Origin: Acidimicrobiaceae bacterium
GTDB lineage: Bacteria; Actinomycetota; Acidimicrobiia; Acidimicrobiales; JAUTXP01
Direction: 5' to 3'
Length of the DNA: 64,000 nucleotides
NCBI GenBank assembly: GCA_030837965.1
Contig: JAUTXP010000003.1
Coordinates: 1-64,000 of the forward strand
Shown here: positions 1 through 10,176 of the stretch, piece by piece
Position numbering within the stretch: position 1 is the first letter of the stretch
How the letters are laid out: each line of letters opens with the position of its first letter
Notes under the pieces: generated by a model
Seen by the model: the letters and a program-made list of their open reading frames with translations, nothing else
The model's database searches: none
Told to the model about the DNA's origin: nothing
Made by a program: the position numbers and the translations under genes

Positions 1-1410
1 GCGCAGGACGACGGCCTGGTCCCGCAGGGTCGCGGGCTTGGCCGCCGATGCGGCCCGGGCCTGCCGGGCGCCCGCGGCGTGCACGGCCGCGGACTGCGCG
101 GCCGCGGTGGTGGTCTGGTCGTTCCACGACACGTAGAAACCGCCTTCGCCCAACCCGTTCACGTCCGTGGGCGAGCCCGTGCCCGTGATGCCGGTCGTGA
201 CCTTGATGTTGTCGGGGTTGCCCAGGTTGGGCGCGTCCGGACCGAAGGCGGACACGCCGCCGTCAAGGGTGAGCATCCAGTAGCCCAGGCCCGTGGGCGA
301 GATGGCCGCGTCGACCACCGACGCGGTCAACGGCTGACCGCCTCGCGACCCCGAGAACACGGCGTCGCCGAAGGCGAACACGCCGCCGTCCTCGGCCACC
401 AAGAAGTACCCCATGCCAGTCGGCGTGGGGATGATGGCGACGATGGGCGAGTTGAGGTGCTTGCCGCCCATCGACTTGAAGAAGCCCGCTTGACCGAAGG
501 CGAACACGCCGCCGTCGGTGGCCGCCAGCCAGTACCCGTCGTGGGCCGGGTCGGCCGCGATGCTGACCACCGGTGCGTTGAGCGCCTTGCCGCCCATGGA
601 GCCGTGGAACGGGGCGTCGGGCCCGTAGTTGAACACCCCGCCGTCCGAGGCGGCCAGGTAGTAGCCCTCTGAGTCCACCGAGTCGATGGAGACGACGGGG
701 GCGTTGAGCTGCATGCCGCCGGTCGAGCCGTGGAAGTCCGCGTCCGGCCCGTAGTTGAACACGCCGCCGTCCAGGCCCAGCAAGTAGAAGCCCTCGCCGA
801 ACGGCACCTGCTTGATGTCCACGATGGACGCGTTGAGGGGCAGGCCGGTGGCGTCGCCGTAGCTGGTGGCGTCGCCGAACTCCTGCACCTCGCCGAATGC
901 GCCGGCCACGTAGTAGCCCACCGTCCCCACCGCCTTGAGCGGCACGGTGGCCAGCGTGGCGTCGGCCGGGTCCCGCACGGTCATGGTCGTGACCCGGCTG
1001 CCCACGCCGGTGGGATAGGCCAGCACATAGACCGTGCACGACTCGCCGTTGGCCAGGGTCCGGGGCGTGACGCCGTCGGGCTGCTTCAAGCAGTCGCTCG
1101 GCGGGTCGACGTCGCTGCTGTCGGGCTTCAGGCCGGTGATGCCCGCGAAGTCGCGCGACTGGCCGCCCACGTTGGTGATGCTGCCGATGGTGACGGGCGC
1201 GCCGCTGGTGTTCGTGAAGACGACCTTGTGGCCGGGGTCCGCGATCAGGTCGCCCACGCGGACGTCCCCGAAGTCGGTACCGGTCGGCGCCGAGTCCAAC
1301 GTCGCCGCCGCCGCGGCCCCGTCCGCACCCGCGATCAAGGCCAGGGGGGCCAAGAGCAGGGCGGCGCCGGCGAACAGGCGACGGGCCGAGCGAGTGGTCT
1401 CCTTGCGCAA
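1..1410 (-). CDS. secreted ASH-domain + [10 protein letters not shown]-type repeat protein (C-terminus cut by window edge)
   Basis: The frame reads without a stop from a TTG at 1410 to base 1, giving at least 470 residues. An AAGGGGGA Shine-Dalgarno lies about 7 nt before the TTG, which decides this start. The N-terminus (RKETTRSARR then a long Leu/Ala stretch) is a signal peptide cleaved near residue 36. Residues about 40-145 look like an ASH-like domain (FGDVRVGD, VVFTNTSGAPVTIGSI). After that come repeats of about 42 residues with cores such as [15 protein letters not shown] and GYWLAATDGGVFAFG, probably a beta-propeller-like surface domain. It is a paralogue of the gene directly upstream (1500-2798). 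The substrate or partner is unknown; a cell-surface or extracellular role is inferred. Confidence 0.8.
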   Translation of the reverse strand, partial: MRKETTRSARRLFAGAALLLAPLALIAGADGAAAAATLDSAPTGTDFGDVRVGDLIADPGHKVVFTNTSGAPVTIGSITNVGGQSRDFAGITGLKPDSSDVDPPSDCLKQPDGVTPRTLANGESCTVYVLAYPTGVGSRVTTMTVRDPADATLATVPLKAVGTVGYYVAGAFGEVQEFGDATSYGDATGLPLNASIVDIKQVPFGEGFYLLGLDGGVFNYGPDADFHGSTGGMQLNAPVVSIDSVDSEGYYLAASDGGVFNYGPDAPFHGSMGGKALNAPVVSIAADPAHDGYWLAATDGGVFAFGQAGFFKSMGGKHLNSPIVAIIPTPTGMGYFLVAEDGGVFAFGDAVFSGSRGGQPLTASVVDAAISPTGLGYWMLTLDGGVSAFGPDAPNLGNPDNIKVTTGITGTGSPTDVNGLGEGGFYVSWNDQTTTAAAQSAAVHAAGARQARAASAAKPATLRDQAVVLR

Positions 1411-1499
1411 CGAGCGTCCCCCTTGGTCATGGCGCGGTCCGCCGATGCAAGCGGCGCGCCCGCGGACCCTACCCCTCGTTCCCGCAGATATACGCATGC

Positions 1500-2798
1500 C
1501 TAAAAAGCCACTCGGGGGCCTTCGGAATAGGGGCTGAGGGGCGGGGCCGTGCCCGCCAACGCGATGGCGTCGTCGACCGCACCGCCGCCCAGGTCGCCCA
1601 GGTGCGGCGCGTCGCCGAAGTTGAAGACCTCGCCGTCGGACGCGGCCAGCCAGTAGCCGTTGCCCGTGGGCGAAGGCCACATGTCGACGATGTCGGCCTT
1701 CAAGGCGATGCCGCCGGTGGAGCCCTTGTAGGGCGCGTTGCCGAAGGCGAAGATCCCGCCGTCCAAGGCCACCAGCCAGTACCCGGAACCGTCGGGCATG
1801 GCGGCCATGCCCGCGATGGGCTCGTTCAGCGGCTTGCCGCCCATGGACCCGAAGTAGCCCGCGTCGCCAAAGGCGAAGATGCCCCCGTCCGAGGCCACCA
1901 GCCAGTACCCGTTGCCCGATGGCGTGGCCACCATGCCGATGACGGGCTCGTTCAGCGGCTTGCCGCCCATGGAGCCTTTGAACGCGGCCTCGCCGTACGC
2001 GAACACGCCGCCGTCCAAGGCCACGAACCAATAGCCGTCGCCGCGCAGGTTGTCGGTCAAAGGCACCGCGCTCATGGCGACCACGGGCTGGTTCAACGGC
2101 ATGCCGCCGGTCGATCCGAAGAATTTGGCGTTGTAGGAGAAGACACCGCCGTCCAAGCCGAGCAGCCAGTAGCCGTCGCCGTTGGTCTGCGTCGTGGCCA
2201 TGTCCACGATGGGCGCGTTGAGGTCGACGCCGGTGGCGTCGCCGTGGTCGACGGCGTCGCCGAACGCCTGCACCTCACCGAACTGCCCGGCCAGGTAGTA
2301 GCCCTCGGTGCCCGTGGCGCTGACCGTGGCCCGCTTGTCGGGCTCACTGCCGTCGCTCTTGACAGACACTTGGGCGCTGCGCCCGCCCACGGCGATGGGC
2401 ACTGACTTGACGGCCACGCTGCACGTCTCGTTCGGACCCAGCGTCTTGGGCGACTGGGCGCCGGTGCCGATGATGGTCCCCACGCAGTCGGTCTGGGCCA
2501 CGAAGTCGTTGGGGTTCAGGCCTTCGATGGACACGCTGCTGATGGTGACCGAGTTGTTGGCGTCGGTGTTCTGCACGGTGATGGATTGAGCCTGACTGCC
2601 GGTGCCCACCCGGACGCTGCCGAAGGCCAACGTGCCCGGGTTGAAGGCGAGCGTGCCGGTGGCCGCCGAGGCAGGCGCAGGGACGAGCACCAAGCCGGTC
2701 GCGCTGAGAAGGGCGACCAAGCTCGCAACGCCCAGCCTGCTGGGCCGCGGGCTTCGGGGCCAGGCCCGCCATCTCGTCGTGGGGGTCGAGGGGTTCAC
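1500..2798 (-). CDS. secreted ASH-domain + [10 protein letters not shown]-type repeat protein
   Basis: 432 aa. I start it at GTG 2798 because GAGGAGGT sits 4 nt before it; longer in-frame starts run into the upstream tandem repeat. The signal peptide (basic residues, then LGVASLVALLSATGLVLV) ends at about residue 43. An ASH/choice-of-anchor-D domain follows (LAFGSVRVGTGSQAQSITVQ, then a Cys pair, to about residue 155). Roughly six 42-residue repeats fill the rest ([32 protein letters not shown]), ending at ProArgValAlaPhe-stop. Together with the gene at 1-1410 it forms a tandem pair of secreted proteins. The function is unknown. Families with this repeat are abundant in Acidimicrobiia and are assumed to be extracellular. 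Confidence 0.88.
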   Translation of the reverse strand: MNPSTPTTRWRAWPRSPRPSRLGVASLVALLSATGLVLVPAPASAATGTLAFNPGTLAFGSVRVGTGSQAQSITVQNTDANNSVTISSVSIEGLNPNDFVAQTDCVGTIIGTGAQSPKTLGPNETCSVAVKSVPIAVGGRSAQVSVKSDGSEPDKRATVSATGTEGYYLAGQFGEVQAFGDAVDHGDATGVDLNAPIVDMATTQTNGDGYWLLGLDGGVFSYNAKFFGSTGGMPLNQPVVAMSAVPLTDNLRGDGYWFVALDGGVFAYGEAAFKGSMGGKPLNEPVIGMVATPSGNGYWLVASDGGIFAFGDAGYFGSMGGKPLNEPIAGMAAMPDGSGYWLVALDGGIFAFGNAPYKGSTGGIALKADIVDMWPSPTGNGYWLAASDGEVFNFGDAPHLGDLGGGAVDDAIALAGTAPPLSPYSEGPRVAF

Positions 2799-2808
2799 GC
2801 CTACCTCC

Positions 2809-2874
2809 TCAATTGCGCCGCCTCTCAATTGCGCCGCCTCTCAATTGCACCGCCGGTCAAATTGCGCCGTGAGG
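2809..2874. repeat. 16-bp tandem repeat upstream of the secreted repeat protein
   Basis: The unit TCAATTGCGCCGCCTC occurs twice exactly (2809-2824, 2825-2840), once with two changes at the end and one inside (2841-2856), and once in diverged form from 2857. Each unit contains the self-complementary CAATTG. The array begins inside the Shine-Dalgarno side of the gene ending at 1500 and occupies its likely promoter/5' leader. It could be a multi-site operator or a slippage-prone repeat. Confidence 0.85.
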
Positions 2875-2938
2875 CGGGATGGTAATCCGGCAATTGGGAC
2901 CCGCCATCACACCGGGCCGGGCGCGTACGTTGACCCGT

Positions 2939-3379
2939 ATGGGGGAACCCGCAGACCCGAGCGTGGAGTTGCAGGTCAACGTCTTGCTCAAGGAGTACGA
3001 CGCGCTGCGCACCGAGGTGCTGGCCCGCATCCGCAGCAGGCTCGAGCTGTTGACCGTCGCCTTGGCGGGCTTCGGCCTGCTGTTGCATGCCAAGCACCTG
3101 AGGCCCGGCCTGGTGGCCGCACTGGCCCTCGGCGTGGTCGCGCTGCACACCTACTTCGGCTGGGCCATCGCCAAGATCAACCGCAGGCTGACGGCCGTCG
3201 AGCGCGACGTGAACGCCCGCATGGGCGAGGACCTGCTCCAGTGGGAGTCGCGCTACGGCAGCCGGTTCTTCATCCGGCTCAACCAGCGGGGCAAACGCCG
3301 CGCCACCGACGCGGTGGACGTGGCCGACGCGGCCGGCGAACGGACCGCCCGCGAGGTCAGGCCGCCGCGCTCCGAGTGA
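2939..3379 (+). CDS. small two-helix membrane protein, hypothetical
   Basis: 146 aa. ATG 2939 is chosen because TACGTT (2926-2931) lies exactly 7 nt before it, fitting a leaderless transcript; the longer reading from 2879 runs through the promoter. A soluble helix with LLKEYDALRTEVLARIRSRL precedes two membrane segments at about residues 39-75 (LTVALAGFGLLLHAKH and a second Leu/Ala/Val-rich stretch). A charged tail follows (RRATDAVDVADAAGERTARE). I do not recognise a family. The last 23 bases overlap, tail to tail, the lyase gene on the other strand. Confidence 0.7.
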   Translation: MGEPADPSVELQVNVLLKEYDALRTEVLARIRSRLELLTVALAGFGLLLHAKHLRPGLVAALALGVVALHTYFGWAIAKINRRLTAVERDVNARMGEDLLQWESRYGSRFFIRLNQRGKRRATDAVDVADAAGERTAREVRPPRSE

Positions 3380-4298
3380 GCCCGGCCCGCTCCCCCTTGG
3401 CCACCAGCTTGACGGCCACCTTGCGCGACGCCTCGTCGATCATCTCGTCGCCGAACATCACCGCGCCCTTGCGGTCGCCCTCGGTCGCCTCCTTGTAGGC
3501 GTCGAGCACGTCCCAGGCCTTGTCGAACTGGGCCTGCGAGGGGCTGAACACCTCGTTGAGGATGGTGACCTGGTCGGGGTGCAGAGCCCATTTCCCGTCG
3601 AAGCCGAGCACCTCGGTGCGGGTGCAGTAGTCGCGAAAGCCCTCGGAGTCGCGCACCTTGACGTAGGGCCCGTCGATCACCTGCAAGCCGTTGGCCCGGC
3701 CCGCCATGAGGATCTTCATGAAGACGTAGTGGAAGTAGTCGCCGGGGTACTCGGGGATCTGGAGGCCGCCCGCCAGGGACGGCATCTCCATGGACGCGGA
3801 GAAGTCGACGGGTCCGAGGATCACGGTCTCCAAGCGGGGGCTGGCCGCGCAGATCTCCTCGACGTTGATGAGGCCGCGGGCCGTTTCGATCTGGGCCTCG
3901 ATGCCGATGTGGCCACGGGGCAGGCCCGCGTTGATCTCGACCTGCGTCAGCAGCAGATCGAGGGCCACGACCTCGGCGGCCTGCTGGACCTTCGGGAGCA
4001 TGATCTCCTCGAGCCGCTCCCCCGCGTTGCCCACCACCTCGATGACGTCGCCGTAGGTCCACTTGGTGTCCCACGCGTTGACCCGGACGCACAGGACCTT
4101 GTCGCCCCAGTCCTGGTTCTTGATGGCGTCGACGGCCTTGGCCCGAGCCGACTCCTTCTCCAGCGGCGCCACCGCGTCTTCGAGGTCGAGAAAGACCATG
4201 TCGGCCGGAAGGCCGGGGGCCTTGCCCAGCATCTTCTCGCTGGATGCAGGGACCGACAGACAGGAGCGGCGCGGCAGGTTCCGGGTGCGTTCGGACAT
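3357..4298 (-). CDS. HpcH/HpaI aldolase / citrate-lyase-beta family protein (malyl-CoA-lyase-like)
   Basis: 313 aa, normal for the family. The TIM-barrel hallmarks are present: RSCLSVPASSEKML near the N-terminus, VFLDLEDAV with the acidic pair, VRVNAWDT, IEAQIETARGL with the metal-binding Glu, and VILGPVDFSASM. Family members cleave or condense CoA thioesters (citramalyl-, malyl- or methylmalyl-CoA) using Mg2+; the exact substrate cannot be read here. TACGAT (4305-4310) stands 6 nt before the ATG with no Shine-Dalgarno, suggesting leaderless transcription. It follows the antiporter gene on the same strand with a 16-bp gap but probably has its own promoter. Confidence 0.85.
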   Translation of the reverse strand: MSERTRNLPRRSCLSVPASSEKMLGKAPGLPADMVFLDLEDAVAPLEKESARAKAVDAIKNQDWGDKVLCVRVNAWDTKWTYGDVIEVVGNAGERLEEIMLPKVQQAAEVVALDLLLTQVEINAGLPRGHIGIEAQIETARGLINVEEICAASPRLETVILGPVDFSASMEMPSLAGGLQIPEYPGDYFHYVFMKILMAGRANGLQVIDGPYVKVRDSEGFRDYCTRTEVLGFDGKWALHPDQVTILNEVFSPSQAQFDKAWDVLDAYKEATEGDRKGAVMFGDEMIDEASRKVAVKLVAKGERAGLTRSAAA

Positions 4299-4314
4299 GC
4301 GGGAATCGTATTCG

Positions 4315-5369
<1,055 letters not shown>

Positions 5370-5373
<4 letters not shown>

Positions 5374-7523
5374 GGCTGCGGGTGCGGGTGCGTCATGTCA
5401 CCCGTGAGCGCGTCTTCCAGGAAGGCGGCGATGCGCTGTTCCAGATAGACGCGGTCCTCGAGCTTGCGGGGGCCATGGCGCTCGTCGGGGAACAGCAGCA
5501 GCTCGTAGTCGTGCCGGGCCGCGATCAGCCGGTTGGCCAGACGGGCCGTGTGGCGGAAATGCACGTTCTCGTCGATGAGCCCGTGCACGACCATCAGCCT
5601 GCCCCGCATGTCGCCCACATACGGGAACACGGCGCTGGCCGCGTAGCCGTCCTCGTTCTGGTCGACGAGGCCGAGGTAGCGCTCGGTGTAGTGCGTGTCG
5701 TAGCCGTCCCACCCAGTGACGGGTGCGCCCGCCACGGCGGCCGCGAACACATCGGGGGCCCGGGCCAGGAGCATCAACGCCATGTAGCCGCCGTAGCTCC
5801 ATCCGTACACGCCGACCCTCTCGGCGTCGGCCCAGCCTTGGGCCGCGAGATGGGCCACGAAGTCGGCCTGGTCGTCCACCTCGGCCTGGCCCAGCCTGCC
5901 CCGCAGCACGCCCTCGAAGGCCAGCCCCCGCCGGGCACTGCCCCGGTTGTCGCACACGGCCACGAGGAAGCCGCGGCGGCGCAGATGCTGGGCCCGCATG
6001 GCCGCAGTCAACGCCCAAGAGTCCTGCACCAACTGGGCGTGGGGCCCGCCGTAGACGAGCACGGCCGTGGGCCAAGGGCCGGTGGAGCCGTCCTCGGGCT
6101 TGAACACGGCGTAGTGCAATCGCGTGCCGACCCGGTTGTTGAACGCGCCGAGTTCGGGCGGCCTGAGGCCCAGTCGTCGGACGCGAGGGTCGGGGCGGGC
6201 GAACAGTGGATGGACGACAGCGCCGTCGGCCAGTCGACGCACGGTGGCCGTGGGTTGGGCCCGCACCGAACTGTGCAGGTCCACGAACAGGCCCAGGCTC
6301 GGCGACACCGTGCACTGATGGGTGCCAGGGTCGCCTGTCAGGCGGCGCATGCCGCAGTCGTCGTGGTTGCCGCCGTCGTCGAAGCGGGCTTCGTACAGGT
6401 GGCGCTCGGTCGGGCCCTCCTTGGTCGCGCTGAACCACACTCGGCCCGTCTCGGCATCGATGCCGTCGACGCTGTCGACCTGCCACTCGCCGTCGGTGAC
6501 TTGTCGGACCAAGTTGCCGTCCCGCTCGTACAGGTACAGATGGCGAAAGCCGCTGCGCTCCGATGCCCACAAGAAGCGCCCGTCCGGCAGAGGGCGCAGC
6601 AGGTCGTGCAGGTTGATCCACACGTCGCTGTGCTCCTCGAGCACCGTCGTGCGGGTCGTGCCGTCGAAGCGCGAAAGCGTGAGGTGCTGTTGGGCCCGGT
6701 CCGTGGTCTGCACGAGCAGCGAGCCGTCGGGGCACCAGTCGACGCGGGCGAGGTACTCGAAGGCGGGCAGGTCGAGCCACGTGACTTGGGCGCGGTCGAC
6801 GGGCACGACGCCGAGCCGGACCTTGGCATTGGCCGCCCCCACGAACGGATAGCGATGGGCCTCGTCGTCGAGCCCGTCGCTCCCCAGATGAGCGATGCGG
6901 AACTCAGGGATGTGGCGCTCGTCCACCTCCGTGAAGGCGATGCGGGTGCCGTCGGTCGACCACCAAAACCCGTGGGCCCTGGCCATCTCCTCTTGGGCGA
7001 TGAACTCGGCCAGGCCGTAGGTGAGGCCGTCGGCCGCCCCCGAGGTGAGGGGCGTGTCGTCCACCCACAACTCGCCCTCGCGCACGAAGGCGACGCGCGA
7101 GCCGTCGGGCGAGAGCTGCGCGTCGAGGGCGGGCGCCAGGACGCGCAAGGCGCCGTCGACATGAACGCCGTCGGGCAGCGGGGTGAGCAGGACAGGCGCG
7201 TCCTTGGCCCACGCGTAGCTGCTGACGCCCAGGCCGTACTCGCGCTGTCGCTCACGACGCAGACGCTCCTCGGACGACAGGGCCTGCTCGGTCACGCCCT
7301 GGTCCGGCTCGAGCAACAGCCCCGTCGACCCGTCCTCCAACGACAGCGCATAGAGGCGGCGGTCGAGGTCGTCGGGCCCGGCCAACAGGTAGGTGACCCG
7401 CGTGCCGTCCGGGCTGAAGGCGATGGCCGTGGGCCCGGACGTGCCCGGCGCAGGGAGTCGGGCTATGTCGTCGAACGACGGGTCCTCAAACGACGGGTCC
7501 TCGAACGACGGCCGGTCAGCCAA
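5370..7523 (-). CDS. S9 family prolyl oligopeptidase (dipeptidyl-peptidase-IV-like)
   Basis: 717 aa from TTG 7523, which overlaps the stop of the dienelactone hydrolase gene (TTGGCTGA) and leaves no room for a Shine-Dalgarno, suggesting translational coupling. The N-terminal two thirds resemble the DPP-IV propeller (IAFSPDGTRVTYL, IAFTEVDERHIPEF). The C-terminal alpha/beta-hydrolase has the nucleophile in GWSYGGYMAL (about residue 576), the Asp in HGLIDENVHF (about 648) and the His in DERHGPRK (about 682). No signal peptide is visible, so it is probably cytosolic. Residues 5-15 repeat a short Ser-Phe-Glu-Asp-Pro unit three times, encoded by a 15-bp DNA repeat at about 7470-7513. Confidence 0.9.
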
Positions 7524-8202
7524 GATGCGAGCGGAGGAAGGCCAGCACCCGGTCCCACGACTGCTGGGCCGCGGCGGCGTCGTAGACCTCGGGCCGGGTG
7601 TCGTTGAAGAAGGCATGGTCGGCGCCGGGGTAGATGAACATCTCGACGTCGGTTCCGGCTTCTTTCAACTGGGCCTCGAGGGCGCGCACGCTTTCGGGGT
7701 TGGCGAAGTCGTCCTTCTCCGCGTAGTGGCCTTGCACGGCCGCGGCCAGGTTGGAGTAGTCGGGCTGGGCCTCGGGCCAGGGGATGACGCCGTAGAAGGG
7801 CGCCACCGCCTTCACCGCGTCCGGGCGCTGGCAGGCCAGCACCAGGGCCAGTCCGCCGCCCATGCAGAAGCCGATGACGCCCACGCCGCCGCCCGCCGAC
7901 GTCGACCGGTCGCGCAGGTAGTCCACCGCGCCGGACATGTCCTTGGCCGCCTTCTCGATGTTGAGGGCCATCATCTTCTTGCCCGCCTCGTCCGGCTCCG
8001 TGGTCGACTCGCCGTGGTACAGGTCGGGGGCCAGGGCCACGAAGCCCTCGGCCGCGAAGCGGTTGCAGACCCCCTTGATGTGGTCGACCAGGCCCCACCA
8101 CTCCTGGATGACGACGACCCCTGGCCCCTCGCCGCCTTCAGGAGTAGCCAGGTAGCCCTGGCCGGTCGTGCCGTTGCTCGGAAACTCGACGATCTCACCC
8201 AT
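7516..8202 (-). CDS. dienelactone hydrolase family protein
   Basis: 228 aa alpha/beta-hydrolase. The Cys nucleophile lies in VIGFCMGGGLAL (about residue 111), with the catalytic His in GADHAFFND near the C-terminus. The family opens lactone rings such as dienelactone or acts on related esters. ATG 8202 is preferred over the in-frame TTG at 8211: TACCTT followed by 7 nt precedes the ATG, fitting a leaderless start. It lies 15 bp downstream of the flavin-binding protein gene and heads an operon with the S9 peptidase and the Ca2+ antiporter. Confidence 0.88.
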   Translation of the reverse strand: MGEIVEFPSNGTTGQGYLATPEGGEGPGVVVIQEWWGLVDHIKGVCNRFAAEGFVALAPDLYHGESTTEPDEAGKKMMALNIEKAAKDMSGAVDYLRDRSTSAGGGVGVIGFCMGGGLALVLACQRPDAVKAVAPFYGVIPWPEAQPDYSNLAAAVQGHYAEKDDFANPESVRALEAQLKEAGTDVEMFIYPGADHAFFNDTRPEVYDAAAAQQSWDRVLAFLRSHLG

Positions 8203-8217
8203 ACCGGGCAAGGTAGT

Positions 8218-8676
8218 TCAGTAGGTGCCGCCCAATTTCGAGTGGTCCCACGACACGACCTTGGCCACGTCGATCCGGATGACCACCCGCTTGGCGCCCA
8301 TCTGCTCGATGGCCGGGGCGGCGTCGTCGGTCCACGCCGCCGTGTAGCGCTCGTACACGTTGCGGCCCAAGGCCATGACCGTCTCGCGGTCGTCGTGAAC
8401 GGTGGCCGTGCCCACCAGCTCCACGCCTTTGAGGCTGTCGTAGGTCTCGCCCGTCTCGACCAGGGCGGTGATGCGCGGGTCCCTGCGCAGGTTCAGGACC
8501 TTCTGGGACTTGCCGTACGTCCACACCGCGGGCGCGCCGTCGAGGAAGCCGTACCACATGGCCACCAGATGGGGCTGCCCGTCGGGGCCGATGGTGGCCA
8601 GGTTCATGGTGTTGCGCCCGGCGAGGAAGGCGTCGATCTCCTCAGGCGTCATTCGGATCAGGTCACGTCGACTCAT
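8218..8676 (-). CDS. pyridoxamine-5'-phosphate-oxidase-like flavin/F420-binding protein
   Basis: 152 aa split-barrel protein. Family-like features are MTPEEIDAFLAG at the start, NLATIGPDGQPHLVAMWYGF for the first strands, and VWTYGKSQKVLNLRRDPRI for the cofactor-binding loop. Actinobacterial members bind FMN or F420 and reduce small molecules; which cofactor is used cannot be decided from sequence. ATG 8676 is chosen; a second ATG at 8685 would add three residues. The gene is in line with the hydrolase operon downstream. Confidence 0.82.
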   Translation of the reverse strand: MSRRDLIRMTPEEIDAFLAGRNTMNLATIGPDGQPHLVAMWYGFLDGAPAVWTYGKSQKVLNLRRDPRITALVETGETYDSLKGVELVGTATVHDDRETVMALGRNVYERYTAAWTDDAAPAIEQMGAKRVVIRIDVAKVVSWDHSKLGGTY

Positions 8677-8776
8677 GCCGCCCATTCTCACCGCTCCGTG
8701 TCTTCTCGCCGTCCCCCAGTCCGGCAACTTGGGTCGAGTCCGCCGCCCCGCCGGCCCCGTCGGCCCGCCCCGCCGG

Positions 8777-9577
8777 TCAGGAGATGGGCTTGAGCAGTTC
8801 TGGGGCGATGGGGCAGTCGGCCCGCTTGGGCGCGTCGGCGGCGGGAACGGGGCCGCGGGGGCCGTGCACCACATCGGCCAGGTCGAGGGGGACGACCTCG
8901 TCGGCCCGGTCCCACGGCTCGTCGGCCCCGTCGTCCAACCGCTGCACCAGCGCGTGCCACAACCTGCCCGGCAACACCCGGCCCACCCCGGCGCTGACCC
9001 ACACGGGCACGCCCGCGTGATTGGCCACCGCGGCCGCGGCCCACGACCCCACGGGCGCCACGAAACCGTCGGGTCCCAACGCCGAAGCCTCCAACAACAC
9101 GACGTCGACATCGGCCGCGGCCGCAGCCACGCCCGCGTCGGCGATGTCCTCCGCGTCGACCCCTGCGTTGCGAAGTCGGCGGGCGAAGGCCGAGCCCGAC
9201 CCGTCGGCCGAGTCGACCGCGAGCACCTCGATGTCGCCCCGCCTGCGCAACGCCTCGCCGACCTGCTCGGGCCAGCCCACCACGAGCACGGACGCGTCGT
9301 CGGGCAAGGACGCGGCCAGCACCTGGGCGGTCACGTCGTCCTCCAACTCCTCGGCCGCGTGCCAGGCCTCGTCCGCCCCGGAGGTGAGCACCCGAGCGGC
9401 CAGCCACCACACCGTGCCCGCGGCCGGATGGCGCTCGACCAGCCTGCGACACGCCGTCACCAACGCCACCGGATCGGATGCGAACGAGGCCAGCGCGCCC
9501 GCCGCCTCGCGGCCCAGCAACGTGGGCCCGGCGCCCTCGGCGCGGGCCACGAACCGCAGCCGCTCGATGGGGTGCAT
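8777..9577 (-). CDS. eIF-2B/MtnA-like Rossmann protein, function unknown
   Basis: 266 aa. The C-terminal half resembles the eIF-2B alpha/MtnA/ribose-1,5-bisphosphate isomerase fold: VVLLEASALGPDGFVAPVGS followed by NHAGVPVWVSAG, the usual place of the sugar-phosphate site. The N-terminal helical part (RLRFVARAEGAGPTLLGREA) also fits, but the protein is shorter than true MtnA (about 340 aa). TAGCTT is 8 nt before the ATG and overlaps the stop codon of the upstream DUF2269-like gene, so it may be transcribed separately. An isomerase activity is possible but not shown. Confidence 0.65.
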   Translation of the reverse strand: MHPIERLRFVARAEGAGPTLLGREAAGALASFASDPVALVTACRRLVERHPAAGTVWWLAARVLTSGADEAWHAAEELEDDVTAQVLAASLPDDASVLVVGWPEQVGEALRRRGDIEVLAVDSADGSGSAFARRLRNAGVDAEDIADAGVAAAAADVDVVLLEASALGPDGFVAPVGSWAAAAVANHAGVPVWVSAGVGRVLPGRLWHALVQRLDDGADEPWDRADEVVPLDLADVVHGPRGPVPAADAPKRADCPIAPELLKPIS

Positions 9578-9588
9578 CGAGCCCGAAG

Positions 9589-10095
9589 CTACAGCGCGGG
9601 CTTGAACACCATCAGATAGATGATGAACACGACGATCACGTTGAGCGCGCCGCCCATGGCCGCGGCCCGCTTGGCCCGGTCGGCCAACTCGACGGCCTGC
9701 TCGGGCGGGGAGGTGAGTTGGGCGCCGTCCATGTCGGCCAACTCGCGGCGCAGCGCGTTCATGCGCCGCTCGTTCGGCACCAGGATGCCGTGGGAGATGC
9801 CCAACGCGACCACGAAGCTGACCATGGCCACCGAGATCCAGAAGCGGCCGAACTTCCACACCCCGTCCGACACCATCACCAGCAGCGCGCCGGTCACGAA
9901 GATGAAGTAGACGATCGTGGTCGGCACCTTGGCGACCTGGGCGTTGACCTCCCCCACCAGTGCCTCGGCCCGTCGATCGATCTTCTCGGCCCGCACGTTG
10001 TAGAGGAAGCTCAACACCAACGGCCCGAGGCCGAACAGGATCGTGAGGATGTGCAGCACCAGGATCGCCTTGTACAGCCCGCTGTCGGGACCCAT
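9589..10095 (-). CDS. DUF2269-like membrane protein
   Basis: 168 aa with four hydrophobic helices (YKAILVLHILTILFGLGPLV, TTIVYFIFVTGALLVMVSDG, WISVAMVSFVVALGISHGIL, ALNVIVVFIIYLMVF). The pattern, with an early His and a second His in the third helix, is that of small DUF2269-type membrane proteins. The start is secured by AGGAGG 5 nt before ATG 10095, one of the few clear Shine-Dalgarno sites here. No catalytic motif is visible and the function is unknown. Confidence 0.7.
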   Translation of the reverse strand: MGPDSGLYKAILVLHILTILFGLGPLVLSFLYNVRAEKIDRRAEALVGEVNAQVAKVPTTIVYFIFVTGALLVMVSDGVWKFGRFWISVAMVSFVVALGISHGILVPNERRMNALRRELADMDGAQLTSPPEQAVELADRAKRAAAMGGALNVIVVFIIYLMVFKPAL

Positions 10096-10176
10096 GCATC
10101 CTCCTTGTCCGGCCTGCCTGCGCCGCCGGTTCGGCAACTCGCTCCGGCGAGAGTACCGGCGCTACCTTCTGCCGCC

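Noticed and set aside
79-1503. Long plus-strand reading frames opposite the secreted repeat proteins
   Set aside because: They consist of Arg/Gly/His/Val-rich sequence with no domain, as expected opposite GC-rich genes; the minus-strand frame has signal peptide, ASH-like domain and repeats.
5382-7607. 741-codon open frame antisense to the S9 peptidase
   Set aside because: It mirrors the codon pattern of the real gene; translation is low-complexity Val/Gly/Ala/Arg with no motif.
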